This document shows positions 53,981-63,997 of a stretch of 64,000 nt of DNA, one piece after another. The notes under the pieces are model-generated. The model saw only the letters and a list, made by a program, of their open reading frames with translations, made no database searches and had not been told where the DNA came from. The stretch comes from Methanosarcina barkeri MS (GTDB taxonomy: Archaea > Halobacteriota > Methanosarcinia > Methanosarcinales > Methanosarcinaceae), in the NCBI RefSeq assembly GCF_000970025.1, contig NZ_CP009528.1, forward strand, positions 3,273,168 to 3,337,167. Reading direction: 5' to 3'. The translations under genes were made by a program, and so were the position numbers. Every line of letters starts with the position of its first letter. Within the stretch, counting starts at the first letter, position 1.

Positions 53981-56158
53981 TCATTGAAATTTGCTTGTGA
54001 TAAAATTCAAGAAGTCCAAATGCCATGGAGTGGATAGGCCTGTATTCTTGTTAGTGGATACACCCGTTTCCTCTTTGGAGATAAGTGAAGAAGAATCAGC
54101 AGCTTGAGTTTTCTTGAAAGCAAGACTTCCCAGGTTAGATGAGTTTGTCCCGCTAACTATTTTTTCAAGCGTGGATTCCCCGATTTCATCCCCGATTTTA
54201 AGAGTTCTGGCATTTGCATAATCAATTAGCCAGATCCCGTCAATCTGAACAATACTGTCTTTCCCGTCCTGATAGACTTTGCTAACATAGACTTTCAGGA
54301 CAGGAATATTGTCTTCGCCTTGAATATCGTCACGTAAACAAGTCCAATAATGCTCATTGGGCTCAGTTAAAATGATATCGTCATCTACATATTTTCCATC
54401 TTTATCGAATTCAATCAAAGCCCTATCTCCATCAACGTCGATTTGCTTGATCTGGAGACTGTAGCCCTGGCCGAGATCGAGTTTTTCACCGGTCTTCAGG
54501 AGATGTTTCTTATCGCTATCAAGAACGAGTTTAGCAAGCTTATCAACATGACATTGCCAGATTGGGTTATTATGAGGCTCCCATGCTGAGCCGTAACTGG
54601 CAAGCAACGGGATATACTTATCTCCAAATAGATTGATTGATGGGTACTGATTAGACCAGCTGTCACATTTATAATTAGTACCAACAACATTACAACTTAT
54701 AGAAGATCCTGTAGCATTTTTAAAAACAAGGCTCCCCTGGTTAGAGATATTCTCTCCGCTGATTATTTCTTCAAGTGTAAATTCTCCTATTTTATCTCCG
54801 ATTTTAAGGGTTCTGACATTTAAATAGTCAGTGAGCCAGATTCCGTCAATCACGACATCACTATATTGAAGGATATTATTTTCTACAAATCCGCCTACGT
54901 TGCCAATATGAACTCTCATGACAATAACATCATTTTCGCCCGGAATATTATTGTCAAGAGTAACATTCCATGTTGTATTCTTGTCATTATCGATTGTAAC
55001 TATTCGATCATCAATATATTTTCCGTCCTTTGTGAACTCGAGCCATGCTTGCTTATTGGGTATACTTATCTGCTTGGCTTCGAGAGCGTAGCCCTGACCG
55101 AGATCGAGTTTTTCACCGTCTTTGAGAACGTGACGTTCATTACTGTCAAGAATCAACTTGGAAAGCTTGTTAACATGTGCATCCCAGATACTTCCATTAG
55201 TGGTAAACAGCGGAACATATTTATCGCCAAATAAGTCGATTACTGGATACTGTTCATTAGATACCCATTTATAACTGGTACTAACAACATTACAAACATC
55301 GGTTATATTGCTTACATTGTCTGCTGTATTTGCTATGTCTTCTGTACTTGCAATATCTGCTGTATTTGCTATGTCTTCTGTACTTGCAGTGTCTGCTGTG
55401 TTTGCAGTGTCTACTGCTACATTAGACCAGCCGTCGCATTTATAATTGGTACCGACAACATTACAAACTAATGAAGATCCCGTAGTATTTTCAAAAACAA
55501 GACTTCCCATGCTAGAAGTATTTACTCCGCTGACGATTTTCTCAAGAGTGAATTCTCCTATTTTATCTCCTACCTTGAGAGTCGTGGCATTTGTATAGTC
55601 AGTCAACCAGATGCCGTCGATCCAAACGACTCTGGTTTCCGCACCCACAAATATATTCTTAATATGAACTTTCATGACAACGATGTTATTTTCACCCTGA
55701 ACATTGTCAAGGGTAACAGTCCATGTCCTATTGCCTTCATTACTGGCTGAGACTATTTGGTCAGTAATATATTTTCCATCCTTACTGAACTCAAACCATA
55801 GTTCCTCATTGTTAATATTAATCTGTTTGGCTTCAAGAGCGTATCCATTGCTGAGATCGAGTTTTTCACCGTCTTTGAGGGTGTAAGTCTCATTATTGTC
55901 AAGAATCAACTTGGCAAGTTTGTTAACATGTATATTCCCAATACTTCCATTAGTGGTAAACAGCGGAACATATTTATCTCCAAATAAATCGATTACCGGA
56001 TATTGTTCGTTAGACCAACTCTCGCTTTTATAATCGGCGCCGGCTACATCATAAACATTGGTTATACTGCTTGTATTGTCTGCTGCATTTGCAGTGTCTG
56101 CTGATACTGCAAGTAAGAGAGTGAGAGTAACCAGTAAAACTGCTGTATGTTTCTTCAT
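53981..56158 (-). CDS. Secreted protein with three S-layer half-domains and an inserted Asp/Thr/Ala repeat
   Basis: A 725-aa paralogue of the protein at 51701. Signal peptide about 1-26. Three S-layer half-domains occur at about 45-235, 300-490 and 500-690. Between the first and second is a low-complexity run (about 245-285) of TADTASTEDIANTADIAST type. The residues around it resemble the sequence at the signal-peptide cleavage region of the same protein, which suggests that the start of the gene was duplicated inward. No C-terminal anchor is seen. The leader aatatggaggaaacaataaa before ATG is almost the same as that of the main S-layer gene. Confidence 0.88.
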   Translation of the reverse strand: MKKHTAVLLVTLTLLLAVSADTANAADNTSSITNVYDVAGADYKSESWSNEQYPVIDLFGDKYVPLFTTNGSIGNIHVNKLAKLILDNNETYTLKDGEKLDLSNGYALEAKQININNEELWFEFSKDGKYITDQIVSASNEGNRTWTVTLDNVQGENNIVVMKVHIKNIFVGAETRVVWIDGIWLTDYTNATTLKVGDKIGEFTLEKIVSGVNTSSMGSLVFENTTGSSLVCNVVGTNYKCDGWSNVAVDTANTADTASTEDIANTADIASTEDIANTADNVSNITDVCNVVSTSYKWVSNEQYPVIDLFGDKYVPLFTTNGSIWDAHVNKLSKLILDSNERHVLKDGEKLDLGQGYALEAKQISIPNKQAWLEFTKDGKYIDDRIVTIDNDKNTTWNVTLDNNIPGENDVIVMRVHIGNVGGFVENNILQYSDVVIDGIWLTDYLNVRTLKIGDKIGEFTLEEIISGENISNQGSLVFKNATGSSISCNVVGTNYKCDSWSNQYPSINLFGDKYIPLLASYGSAWEPHNNPIWQCHVDKLAKLVLDSDKKHLLKTGEKLDLGQGYSLQIKQIDVDGDRALIEFDKDGKYVDDDIILTEPNEHYWTCLRDDIQGEDNIPVLKVYVSKVYQDGKDSIVQIDGIWLIDYANARTLKIGDEIGESTLEKIVSGTNSSNLGSLAFKKTQAADSSSLISKEETGVSTNKNTGLSTPWHLDFLNFITSKFQ

Positions 56159-56241
56159 TTTATTGTTTCCTCCATATTCCTAACGATTCCACTTCAAAAC
56201 TTATTCCATTCATTCCATATTTTCACAATCCAAATATATTA

Positions 56242-57726
56242 TTAATAAAAAGAGGAGGCATTCACTGTTCCACCTCCCTTAAGTATCATCAATCCTTTCT
56301 CTGCAGAATTCCTTACGTATTTATACTCGTCTTTATCGGTGCCGATCCGGCTCAAACAGTTGATGGCTTCTGGTCCTCCCAGTATCCCAAGAGCTTGAAC
56401 TTCCGAGATTCTGACATCCGACTCTCTTTCGGTCTCAAGGGCCTTAATGATAGGCTCAACAGCCTTCCTATCGCCAAGTGATCCAAGAGATGTTGCCGCA
56501 CTTTTTCTTACTCCCAAATTTTCGTCCCCAAGCAAGGGAATAAGAGGATCGACCGCCCGGGTGTCCCCGACTTCCCTAAGAGAATAAACAATTTCCATTC
56601 TTATATGCCAGTTTTCATTTCCAAGAGCGGCAATAAGAGCGTCTGCAGCCTCAGGATTTTTATATCTCGCCAGGGAATAGATAGCAGTCTCGCAGAGAGA
56701 AGAATTATTAGACTGAATGAGCTCTGCAAGGAGTGGTATCGCTTTTTTGCTCTCAATACGTCCAAGAGAACCAGCAGCAGCTGCCTGTACCTTGACGTTG
56801 CTATCTTCAAGAGAATGAATTAGGGGCTGCTCGGTCTGGGCAATTTCCTCAGACTCATTAAAATGACCCAAAGCGTAAGCAGCTCCTATGCGCACTTCTG
56901 GAACCTGGTCATTCAGCATCCGAACCAGAATAGGAACAGCAGCAGGGTCCTGAATATTCTCATATACAGCTACGGCGTTAGTCCGGGTTGTAGGATTTTT
57001 GCTGCCCAGCAGTTTAATGAGTTTTCCGAACACATATTCCCCTTTAATACGACCAAGACTGGAAGCTGCAGAACTCCCAACTTCTTTATCAGCTAATAGA
57101 TCCAGGAGGGTATCAACTGCCCGCGGATCTCCAGTATCTCCAAGAGCAAATACAGCCTCAGAGCGTATATTCGAATTGCCATCATAGCTTATACTAGCAT
57201 CATCGCGTTTCAGAACCTCACAAAGAGGTTCAGTAGCCCTGGGATCTTTCAACATTCCAAGTGCAATTACCGTATAGCGAACGACCTCTCCGTTTTCGTC
57301 CTTCAAAAGCTCAATAAGGGGCTCAACAGCTTCAGTGGCTTGAAGTTCGCCAAGTGAAAAAGCTGCATTCATACGAACTTCCGGAACCGGGTCCTTCAGA
57401 GCTGTTATTAGCGAATTTGTAGCCTTTTTGTCACCTATTATTCCAAGATCCTGAGCAGCAAGGCTTCGAACCTGTGGATTATCGTCTTTTAAAGCTTTTA
57501 TAAGAGGGTCTACTGCAGGTTCCCCGATCGCCCAAAGTTCATTAGCTGAACCCGAACTGACTCTTTCGTCCTCATCTCCGAGACCCTGAATTAGTGTATT
57601 CACCCGGGCCTCTACCGGATCCTTCTCAAAACAGCCAGCACAGATTCCGAAAAGCAAAAACATAAGAACCAAAAGTTTTGCGCTCTTGAAACTGAAAAGC
57701 TCATATCTTTTTATCATATGCTTCAC
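56242..57726 (-). CDS. HEAT-repeat lipoprotein
   Basis: A 494-aa exported scaffold. The N-terminal signal ends with a lipobox-like FGICAGC (about residue 32), so the mature protein is probably lipid-anchored outside the membrane. The rest is thirteen or so PBS-lyase-type HEAT repeats (EPLIELLKDENGEVVRYTVIALGMLKDPRA pattern, about 45-480). These bind partner proteins. It overlaps the upstream gene by 26 bases and is third in an operon with a secreted beta-rich protein and a membrane-bound regulator. Confidence 0.88.
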   Translation of the reverse strand: MKHMIKRYELFSFKSAKLLVLMFLLFGICAGCFEKDPVEARVNTLIQGLGDEDERVSSGSANELWAIGEPAVDPLIKALKDDNPQVRSLAAQDLGIIGDKKATNSLITALKDPVPEVRMNAAFSLGELQATEAVEPLIELLKDENGEVVRYTVIALGMLKDPRATEPLCEVLKRDDASISYDGNSNIRSEAVFALGDTGDPRAVDTLLDLLADKEVGSSAASSLGRIKGEYVFGKLIKLLGSKNPTTRTNAVAVYENIQDPAAVPILVRMLNDQVPEVRIGAAYALGHFNESEEIAQTEQPLIHSLEDSNVKVQAAAAGSLGRIESKKAIPLLAELIQSNNSSLCETAIYSLARYKNPEAADALIAALGNENWHIRMEIVYSLREVGDTRAVDPLIPLLGDENLGVRKSAATSLGSLGDRKAVEPIIKALETERESDVRISEVQALGILGGPEAINCLSRIGTDKDEYKYVRNSAEKGLMILKGGGTVNASSFY

Positions 57727-58570
57727 CTGCCTCTTCCTGAGCCGGAATATGCAATTCGGCAGATGTTACCTGATCCTGCCATCGAGATGTTACATTCAGC
57801 AGGAAGCGATCCCCGTTTTCCCCGACAATCACATTCGGGATAGGCTTATATAAATCTCCTGAGGGTTTACCGTGCGCAATTTCCACAATTGCATATGGAT
57901 AACCCGGCCAGGCTCTGAGGGCACTTTTATCCTGTCCTCCCACGGAATAAAACTCGGAAGACGTAAACACAATTTTTCCTGTTCTTTCGTTTGTTACTGT
58001 TAAGTTAGTACTCACTTTGTCTGCAGAGCTCAGCCCGTAATTTAGGAGATAGCCATAAACCCTGTAAACATCAGAAGTGTTTATGTGCTCCATTTCATCC
58101 TCCAGTTTCAAGTGTAGTTCGGGAAGCGGGATATTTACAAGATAAGTGTCTTCATCCAGAAGTCTGCCATTCTGAACAACCCTAACCTTTACAGGGTATT
58201 CCCCTGGAAGCTTATATCCAAGCCATACACTGACCGAGTTATTTCCATGAACAAGTTTTATCGGCTTCTGAAGAGAAACTGATCCTTCATCCCATGGATT
58301 TGTAGAATTATCGGAAATTATCAGCCTTGATGTTGAGTAGCTCGTCCCATTTTCGTCCACAAAAGCATTTTCAATCTCAAGCCACACATCCACGGACTTT
58401 AAACCGTTATTTTGAAGCGTTATGTTCAGCTTTCCAGGGTCACCGGCCCCAAAAGGAGAAGCATGCATATCAACTATTTTTACATCGGCCCCATTTCCAT
58501 AGTACCATGACCCTCCCAGAATCAGGACCAGTAAAACAACTGAAATCGAAATAAGAGCACTTTTCTTCAT
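57701..58570 (-). CDS. Exported beta-rich (CARDB-like) protein of unknown function
   Basis: A 289-aa protein with an N-terminal hydrophobic helix (about 4-22, LISISVVLLVLILGGSWYY), a signal or anchor. The body reads as two Ig/CARDB-like beta sandwiches (about 30-150 and 150-265: KIVDMHASPFGAGDPGKLNITLQNNGLKSVDVWLEI, HLKLEDEMEHINTSDVYRVYGYLLNYG). It overlaps both neighbours, by 4 bases with the regulator and 26 with the HEAT lipoprotein, so the three are made together. No catalytic motif was seen. Confidence 0.82.
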   Translation of the reverse strand: MKKSALISISVVLLVLILGGSWYYGNGADVKIVDMHASPFGAGDPGKLNITLQNNGLKSVDVWLEIENAFVDENGTSYSTSRLIISDNSTNPWDEGSVSLQKPIKLVHGNNSVSVWLGYKLPGEYPVKVRVVQNGRLLDEDTYLVNIPLPELHLKLEDEMEHINTSDVYRVYGYLLNYGLSSADKVSTNLTVTNERTGKIVFTSSEFYSVGGQDKSALRAWPGYPYAIVEIAHGKPSGDLYKPIPNVIVGENGDRFLLNVTSRWQDQVTSAELHIPAQEEAGEAYDKKI

Positions 58571-59175
58571 TTCATTTCACCCCTCATCCCGACGTTATCC
58601 TTAAGCTCATCAGCTATCGAAATGCAATTTGTAAGCCCGTACTTTTTCTTTGTTATTATGCCTCTCCTTTCCAGGTTCATGAGAACTCGAGAAACTTTGG
58701 CCTTGGAAAAGTCGAGAGAATTTACGAGTTCATTCTGGAGAATTCTTCCTCCTTTTGCTACAATCAGTTCAATGGCTTTCCTTTCATCTCCTTCAAGGGC
58801 TCGCAAAAGGACATCTGTGGGGTCGATGTTATCCCTGGGCAGGGTTTCCTCAACAGGGTCATTTTCATGCGAAACCTCAAAAATCTTCTCTGGATCTTTC
58901 TCTGTGATAACATTGAGAGCAACTACCTGTGCTTCCTTTCCGGTTATCGAAAGCTCAGAGCCTTGAACCCCCATGGACCGCAAAACCTGAGCCAGCGCCA
59001 GACCTCCAAAAAACCCGGAAAAAAGGAGAATATACGCCTCTTTTACAGTATACACGTACGGGATATCCACAACCTTGAACGTATCTCCTTCAAGCTGGAT
59101 TACCACTGGTGAATCCTCAAGTAGGAGATTAATAGCTACAGTGCTCGAAATAAGCAGGATACCCACAGCCAGCAT
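58567..59175 (-). CDS. Membrane-anchored winged-helix transcriptional regulator
   Basis: A 202-aa protein with hydrophobic segments at about 1-17 (LAVGILLISSTVAINLLL) and 45-62, and a short extracellular loop between (EDSPVVIQLEGDTFKVVDI). The C-terminal cytoplasmic winged helix (about 125-190) reads GDERKAIELIVAKGGRILQNELVNSLDFSKAKVSRVLMNLERRGIITKKKYG. This is the layout of one-component membrane-bound regulators. ATG at 59175 is the first canonical start, but the frame continues upstream with a basic TTQERKRL that would suit a cytoplasmic tail, and an ACG at 59199 stands 5 bases after GAGGTG. First gene of the operon with 57701 and 56242. Confidence 0.87.
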   Translation of the reverse strand: MLAVGILLISSTVAINLLLEDSPVVIQLEGDTFKVVDIPYVYTVKEAYILLFSGFFGGLALAQVLRSMGVQGSELSITGKEAQVVALNVITEKDPEKIFEVSHENDPVEETLPRDNIDPTDVLLRALEGDERKAIELIVAKGGRILQNELVNSLDFSKAKVSRVLMNLERRGIITKKKYGLTNCISIADELKDNVGMRGEMK

Positions 59176-59199
59176 GAGTCTTTTCCGTTCCTGGGTCGT

Positions 59200-59656
59200 C
59201 TCACCACCTCATTTATTACTCCTAGTATGTAAGAAACAAATGTTATAATTTGAGTATGACCAGACCTGAAACGTCTCAGAATTTTGCAACCACTGCCAAC
59301 TGATGACGAAAACAGCTTTTCCTAAATTTTTGGAAAAAACTTGAAAAATGGACTGCAAGACTTTTAAAAAAACTACTTGACCGCAAGACTTTTAAAAAAA
59401 GGCTTGACCGAAAACCCTGGCAATGTTTGAATTTGAGGAACTTATTCCCAACCCTATCGGCGTGATCAACAGGCTCAACGGTTGTGGCACAACCCTTTTA
59501 AAAAAAGGCTTGACCGAAAAACCAAGCAACTAAATGGTCGGCGTGATCACAATCATTTTCAAAAAAGGCTTGACCGAAAAACCAAGCAACGAACTGGTCG
59601 GCATGATCAACAGGCACAACGGTTGAGGATCAACGATTGTGCTTGAAGCAAAAAAA
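59200..59656. repeat. Region of long imperfect direct repeats
   Basis: Three to four copies, at about 59340-59635, of aaaaaaggcttgaccgaaaa (shorter in the first), followed by ccaagcaac-aa-tggtcggc-tgatca. Two full units of about 60-65 bp are over 80% alike. Translated fragments (LTEKPSNELVGMINR) recur but no full ORF exists. A promoter for the regulator at 59175 is expected at the right... minus-strand side. Confidence 0.8.
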
Positions 59657-60407
59657 TCACATGTCCCTCTTCAGTATCAACCTCAAATCCACAGCAAGTA
59701 CGCCTTTTCCCTTTTCAAAAACCATCATGGGGTTTATCTCGAATTCTTCTATCTCCGGAAAATCGCAAACAAGCCTCGAAACCCTGAGAATTGTGTATAC
59801 AAGCGCGTCAATATCAGAAGGTTTTTCCCACCGGACTCCAGCAAGTAATGGATAGGTTTTGATTCCTGCAATCATTTCTCTGGCTTCTCTTTCGTCAACA
59901 GGAGCTATCGCAAACTGGATATCTTTGAGAATTTCTACATAAGTTCCACCAAGCCCGAACATCAGCATAGGCCCAAATGTGGGATCATGAACCATCCCAA
60001 GAATTACCTCTTTGCCACCCGAGAGCATGGGCTGAAGCTGTACGCCTTCAAGGTATGCATCCGGCAGTTTCTTTTTGATACCGTCCATCATGTCCTGATA
60101 AGCAGCTTTTACCTCAGCAGCATTTTGAAGGGAGAGTTTGATTCCTCCAATATCGTATTTATGAGATATCTGTGGAGAAACGACCTTCATTACAAGAGGA
60201 TAACCTATCTCTTCTGCTGCGATTATAGCTTCTTCTGCAGTTTTTGCAAACTTGGTCTTTACTACAGGAATGCCATAAGCTTTCAGAATACAAACAGCTT
60301 CAAGGCCCAGTATGTGCCGGTTCTTTGCTCTGGCAGCTTCAAAAACCCTTGGCTGCCAATACCCTATCTGGTATGGGTGCGCGAGGGATAATATCCACCT
60401 GCTTCAT
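59657..60407 (-). pseudogene. Frameshifted ATP-grasp (acyl-CoA synthetase ADP-forming, beta-type) gene
   Basis: From an ATG at 60407 the frame reads [20 protein letters not shown] and stops at a TGA near 60340. The adjacent frame continues with [41 protein letters not shown] and then the conserved ATP-grasp body ([56 protein letters not shown]). One insertion or deletion near 60345-60360 would join them. No canonical start exists in the second frame before the ATG at 60190, which would remove the first lobe. Relatives make ATP from acyl-CoA and ADP. It lies next to ackA-pta, an alternative route for the same chemistry. Confidence 0.75.
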
Positions 60408-60584
60408 AATAATATGATAGCTTAAGAACAGTTATTCTTTAAGGGTATTCATTTTTTGACAATAGAAACTCCAATTCTCGAAGACTAAAAGTTATTTTTC
60501 AAAAAGCAGAAAAAAGCAGAAAAACAAAAATGGTAGAAATTGAATTCATAACATCAAACTATTAACAGCAAATATCTTAATAGA

Positions 60585-60750
60585 AACTCGTAACAGCAAA
60601 ATTCGTAACAGTAAAACTCGTAACAGCAAAACTCGTAACAGCAAAACTCGTAACAGCAAAACTCGTAACAGCAAAACTCGTAACAGTAAAACTCGTAACA
60701 GCAAAACTCATAATAGTAAAGCAGGTTTCAGCAAAACTCATAACAGCAAA
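60585..60750. repeat. Tandem repeat, 16-bp unit, about ten copies
   Basis: Copies of aactcgtaacagcaaa, with scattered changes (cataa for cgtaa, gtaaa for gcaaa). Confidence 0.96.
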
Positions 60751-60799
60751 AATGCAGTTTAAGCTTTTACGAGCATACTAAAAGTTAAAAATAGAAAAG

Positions 60800-60821
60800 G
60801 TAAAGGAGACTTCTCCTTTAC
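60800..60821 (-). terminator. Terminator of ackA
   Basis: gtaaaggag and ctcctttac form a 9-bp perfect stem with a 4-base loop just past the ackA stop. A T-rich tract follows on the minus strand. Confidence 0.88.
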
Positions 60822-60823
60822 AA

Positions 60824-62050
60824 TCAAACAGGTACCGAGCTACGTAGTTTAGCTTCGGTCTCAACAATTTCCTTTGTTTCCCTTGCAATGGCAAGTTCTT
60901 CATTGGTTGGAATGACAAAAACCCTTACACTTGAATCAGGGGTACTGATGTCAATTTCCTGGCCTCTGATCTTGTTCTTTTCCTCATCGATTTTTATGCC
61001 GAGGCCGTCAAGACCAGCAAGGATTCTCTTTCTGATGCTTGCGCTGTTTTCTCCGATACCTGCGGTAAAGACAATCGCATCTGCACCATTGAGCACAGCT
61101 AGATACTCACCAATAACCCTCTTAACACTATATGCGAAGATCTCAAGGGCAAGCTCAGCTCTCTCGTTTCCGTGAGAGGCCGCCTCGTCAAGGTCTCTGA
61201 AGTCGTTGCTTATCCCGGAAACTCCAAGTACGCCTGACTTCTTATTCATGAGAGTATCAATCTCTCTACTTGACAGTCCTTCTTTATCCATAATGAATGG
61301 AACGACTGCCGGGTCAATGGAACCACATCTGGTACCCATTGCAACCCCTTCAAGCGGGGTAAAGCCCATGCTGGTATCAATAGATTTTCCACCTTTCACT
61401 GCTGCAATACTTGAACCATTTCCAAGGTGACAGGTGATAATCTTGGTATCTTCTATAGGCTTTCCAAGCATAAGAGCGGCTCTTCCAGCGACATACTTGT
61501 GGGAAGTCCCGTGGAACCCGTATTTTCGGACTCCATACTTTTCGTAGAGGTCATATGGCAAAGCATACATGTAGGCATACGCAGGCATGGTTTGATGGAA
61601 TGCAGTATCAAAAACAATAACCATGGGCGTTCCAGGCATGATCTCTGCACAGGCTGTGATTCCCATCATGTTTGGAGGGTTGTGGAGAGGAGCCAGATCG
61701 AAGCAATCTCTAATAGCTTCCTCGACACCTGCATCAAACAAAGCAGATGTTGTGAACTTCTCGCCACCGTGCACAACCCTGTGTCCGACCGCGTTGATTT
61801 CACCCATATCTGTGATGACACCAAATTCCGGGTCGGTAAGAGCCTTGACAACTTCTTCAAGGGCTACTCTGTGGGTTGGCAGGTCAACCTGCTTTTCCAG
61901 CTTCTTGCCATCAAACCTCTTCTGAGTAATGATCGAGTTATCGATTCCCACCCTTTCGCAAAGACCGACTGCAAGAGGGGACTCATTGATCATATCAATC
62001 AACTGATATTTCAGGGATGAGCTTCCTGCGTTTATTACCAATACCTTCAT
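60824..62050 (-). CDS. ackA: Acetate kinase
   Basis: Phosphorylates acetate with ATP, the first step of acetate use for methanogenesis. The 408 residues from ATG 62050 equal the known Methanosarcina enzyme; an in-frame ATG at 62068 would add six residues. Motifs: [75 protein letters not shown] and [13 protein letters not shown], which together build the acetate, phosphate and nucleotide sites. It follows pta by about 120 bases on the same strand. Confidence 0.98.
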   Translation of the reverse strand: MKVLVINAGSSSLKYQLIDMINESPLAVGLCERVGIDNSIITQKRFDGKKLEKQVDLPTHRVALEEVVKALTDPEFGVITDMGEINAVGHRVVHGGEKFTTSALFDAGVEEAIRDCFDLAPLHNPPNMMGITACAEIMPGTPMVIVFDTAFHQTMPAYAYMYALPYDLYEKYGVRKYGFHGTSHKYVAGRAALMLGKPIEDTKIITCHLGNGSSIAAVKGGKSIDTSMGFTPLEGVAMGTRCGSIDPAVVPFIMDKEGLSSREIDTLMNKKSGVLGVSGISNDFRDLDEAASHGNERAELALEIFAYSVKRVIGEYLAVLNGADAIVFTAGIGENSASIRKRILAGLDGLGIKIDEEKNKIRGQEIDISTPDSSVRVFVIPTNEELAIARETKEIVETEAKLRSSVPV

Positions 62051-62171
62051 ATTTAAACCCCAATTCATAGATTGCTTTTAATTTCCGTTTTATATATACA
62101 ATAAGGTATTTTATATATGAAAGTCAATAAAAAGCTTTCTAAAATGTTTGTAAATATAGAAACGTTTGAGA

Positions 62172-63173
<1,002 letters not shown>

Positions 63174-63424
63174 TCAACCAACCTCCTATATAATTAGAGT
63201 AGTCTAAGTTAGCTGGGTCTTAATATATAAACATACGTAAAATGAATAGAGATATATATAAAAATAATAAATATATAATTAAGACCGCCAACAAAAACTT
63301 ATATACGAACTTTTTTCCTTGAATTACATAACGATCTGTGATATTTGTGGCAGATGGTATACTTAAAACAATTATTACTGATTATACGTGATAAATAATA
63401 TAAAAGAATTTCGGAATGATCTAA
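63174..63424. promoter_or_regulatory. Divergent promoter region of pta-ackA and the flavoprotein gene
   Basis: A minus-strand TATA box (atgtttatatatta, around 63221-63234) lies about 50-60 bases before the pta TTG. A plus-strand TATA-like acttatatacgaac (around 63297-63310) faces the flavoprotein gene, about 115 bases before its ATG. Acetate-dependent regulation is known for this operon; no specific operator was identified. Confidence 0.6.
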
Positions 63425-63997
63425 ATGAAGATACTGGGAATTTCAGGCAGTCCACGAAAGGGAAAGAATTGTGAAAAAATGATTTTAACTGCTCTCGAAA
63501 TAGCAAAAGAAAGAGGTTTTGAAACCGATACCGTTTTTATTTCAAACATGGAGATTGCACCCTGTAAAGTATGCGGAGCTTGTGTGGAGAATGACTCATG
63601 TGTAATTGAAGACGATATGGAAGAAGTTTATGAAAAAATGAGATCAGCAGACGGCATAATTGTTGCATCGCCGGTATATATGGGGAATTATCCTGCCCAA
63701 CTTAAAGCTCTTTTTGATAGAAGTGTCCTGCTTCGCCGCAATAACCTTGCACTTAAAAACAAAGTTGGAGCCGCTCTCTCAGTTGGAGGCTCAAGAAACG
63801 GAGGTCAGGAAAAAACCATTCAATCAATCCATGACTGGATGCATATTCACGGTATGATTGTAGTTGGCGATAATTCTCATTTCGGCGGAATAGCCTGGAA
63901 CCCGGTAGAAGAAGACTCCATCGGTATGCAGACCGTTTCCGAAACTGCAAAAAAACTCTATGAGGTTCTGGAACTTATTCAGAATAACAAAAGATAA
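63425..63997 (+). CDS. Iron-sulfur flavoprotein (Isf-type, NADPH-dependent FMN reductase fold)
   Basis: A 190-aa flavodoxin-fold electron carrier. MKILGISGSPRKGKNCEKM is the FMN phosphate loop. The compact cysteine motif CKVCGACVENDSC (about 47-59: C-x2-C-x2-C-x4-C) binds the [4Fe-4S] cluster of Isf proteins. Further: SADGIIVASPVYMGNYPAQLKALFDRS and GGSRNGGQE. Isf accepts electrons from ferredoxin and may reduce oxygen or peroxide. It is divergent from pta-ackA, consistent with the acetate context known for Isf. The gene ends three bases before the window does. Confidence 0.93.
   Translation: MKILGISGSPRKGKNCEKMILTALEIAKERGFETDTVFISNMEIAPCKVCGACVENDSCVIEDDMEEVYEKMRSADGIIVASPVYMGNYPAQLKALFDRSVLLRRNNLALKNKVGAALSVGGSRNGGQEKTIQSIHDWMHIHGMIVVGDNSHFGGIAWNPVEEDSIGMQTVSETAKKLYEVLELIQNNKR

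Larger units (their letters stand above)
60408..60823. other. Intergenic region with minisatellite and ackA terminator
   Basis: Between the ATP-grasp relic and ackA, both minus strand. Holds the 16-bp repeat (60585-60750) and the terminator at 60800-60821. Confidence 0.7.
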
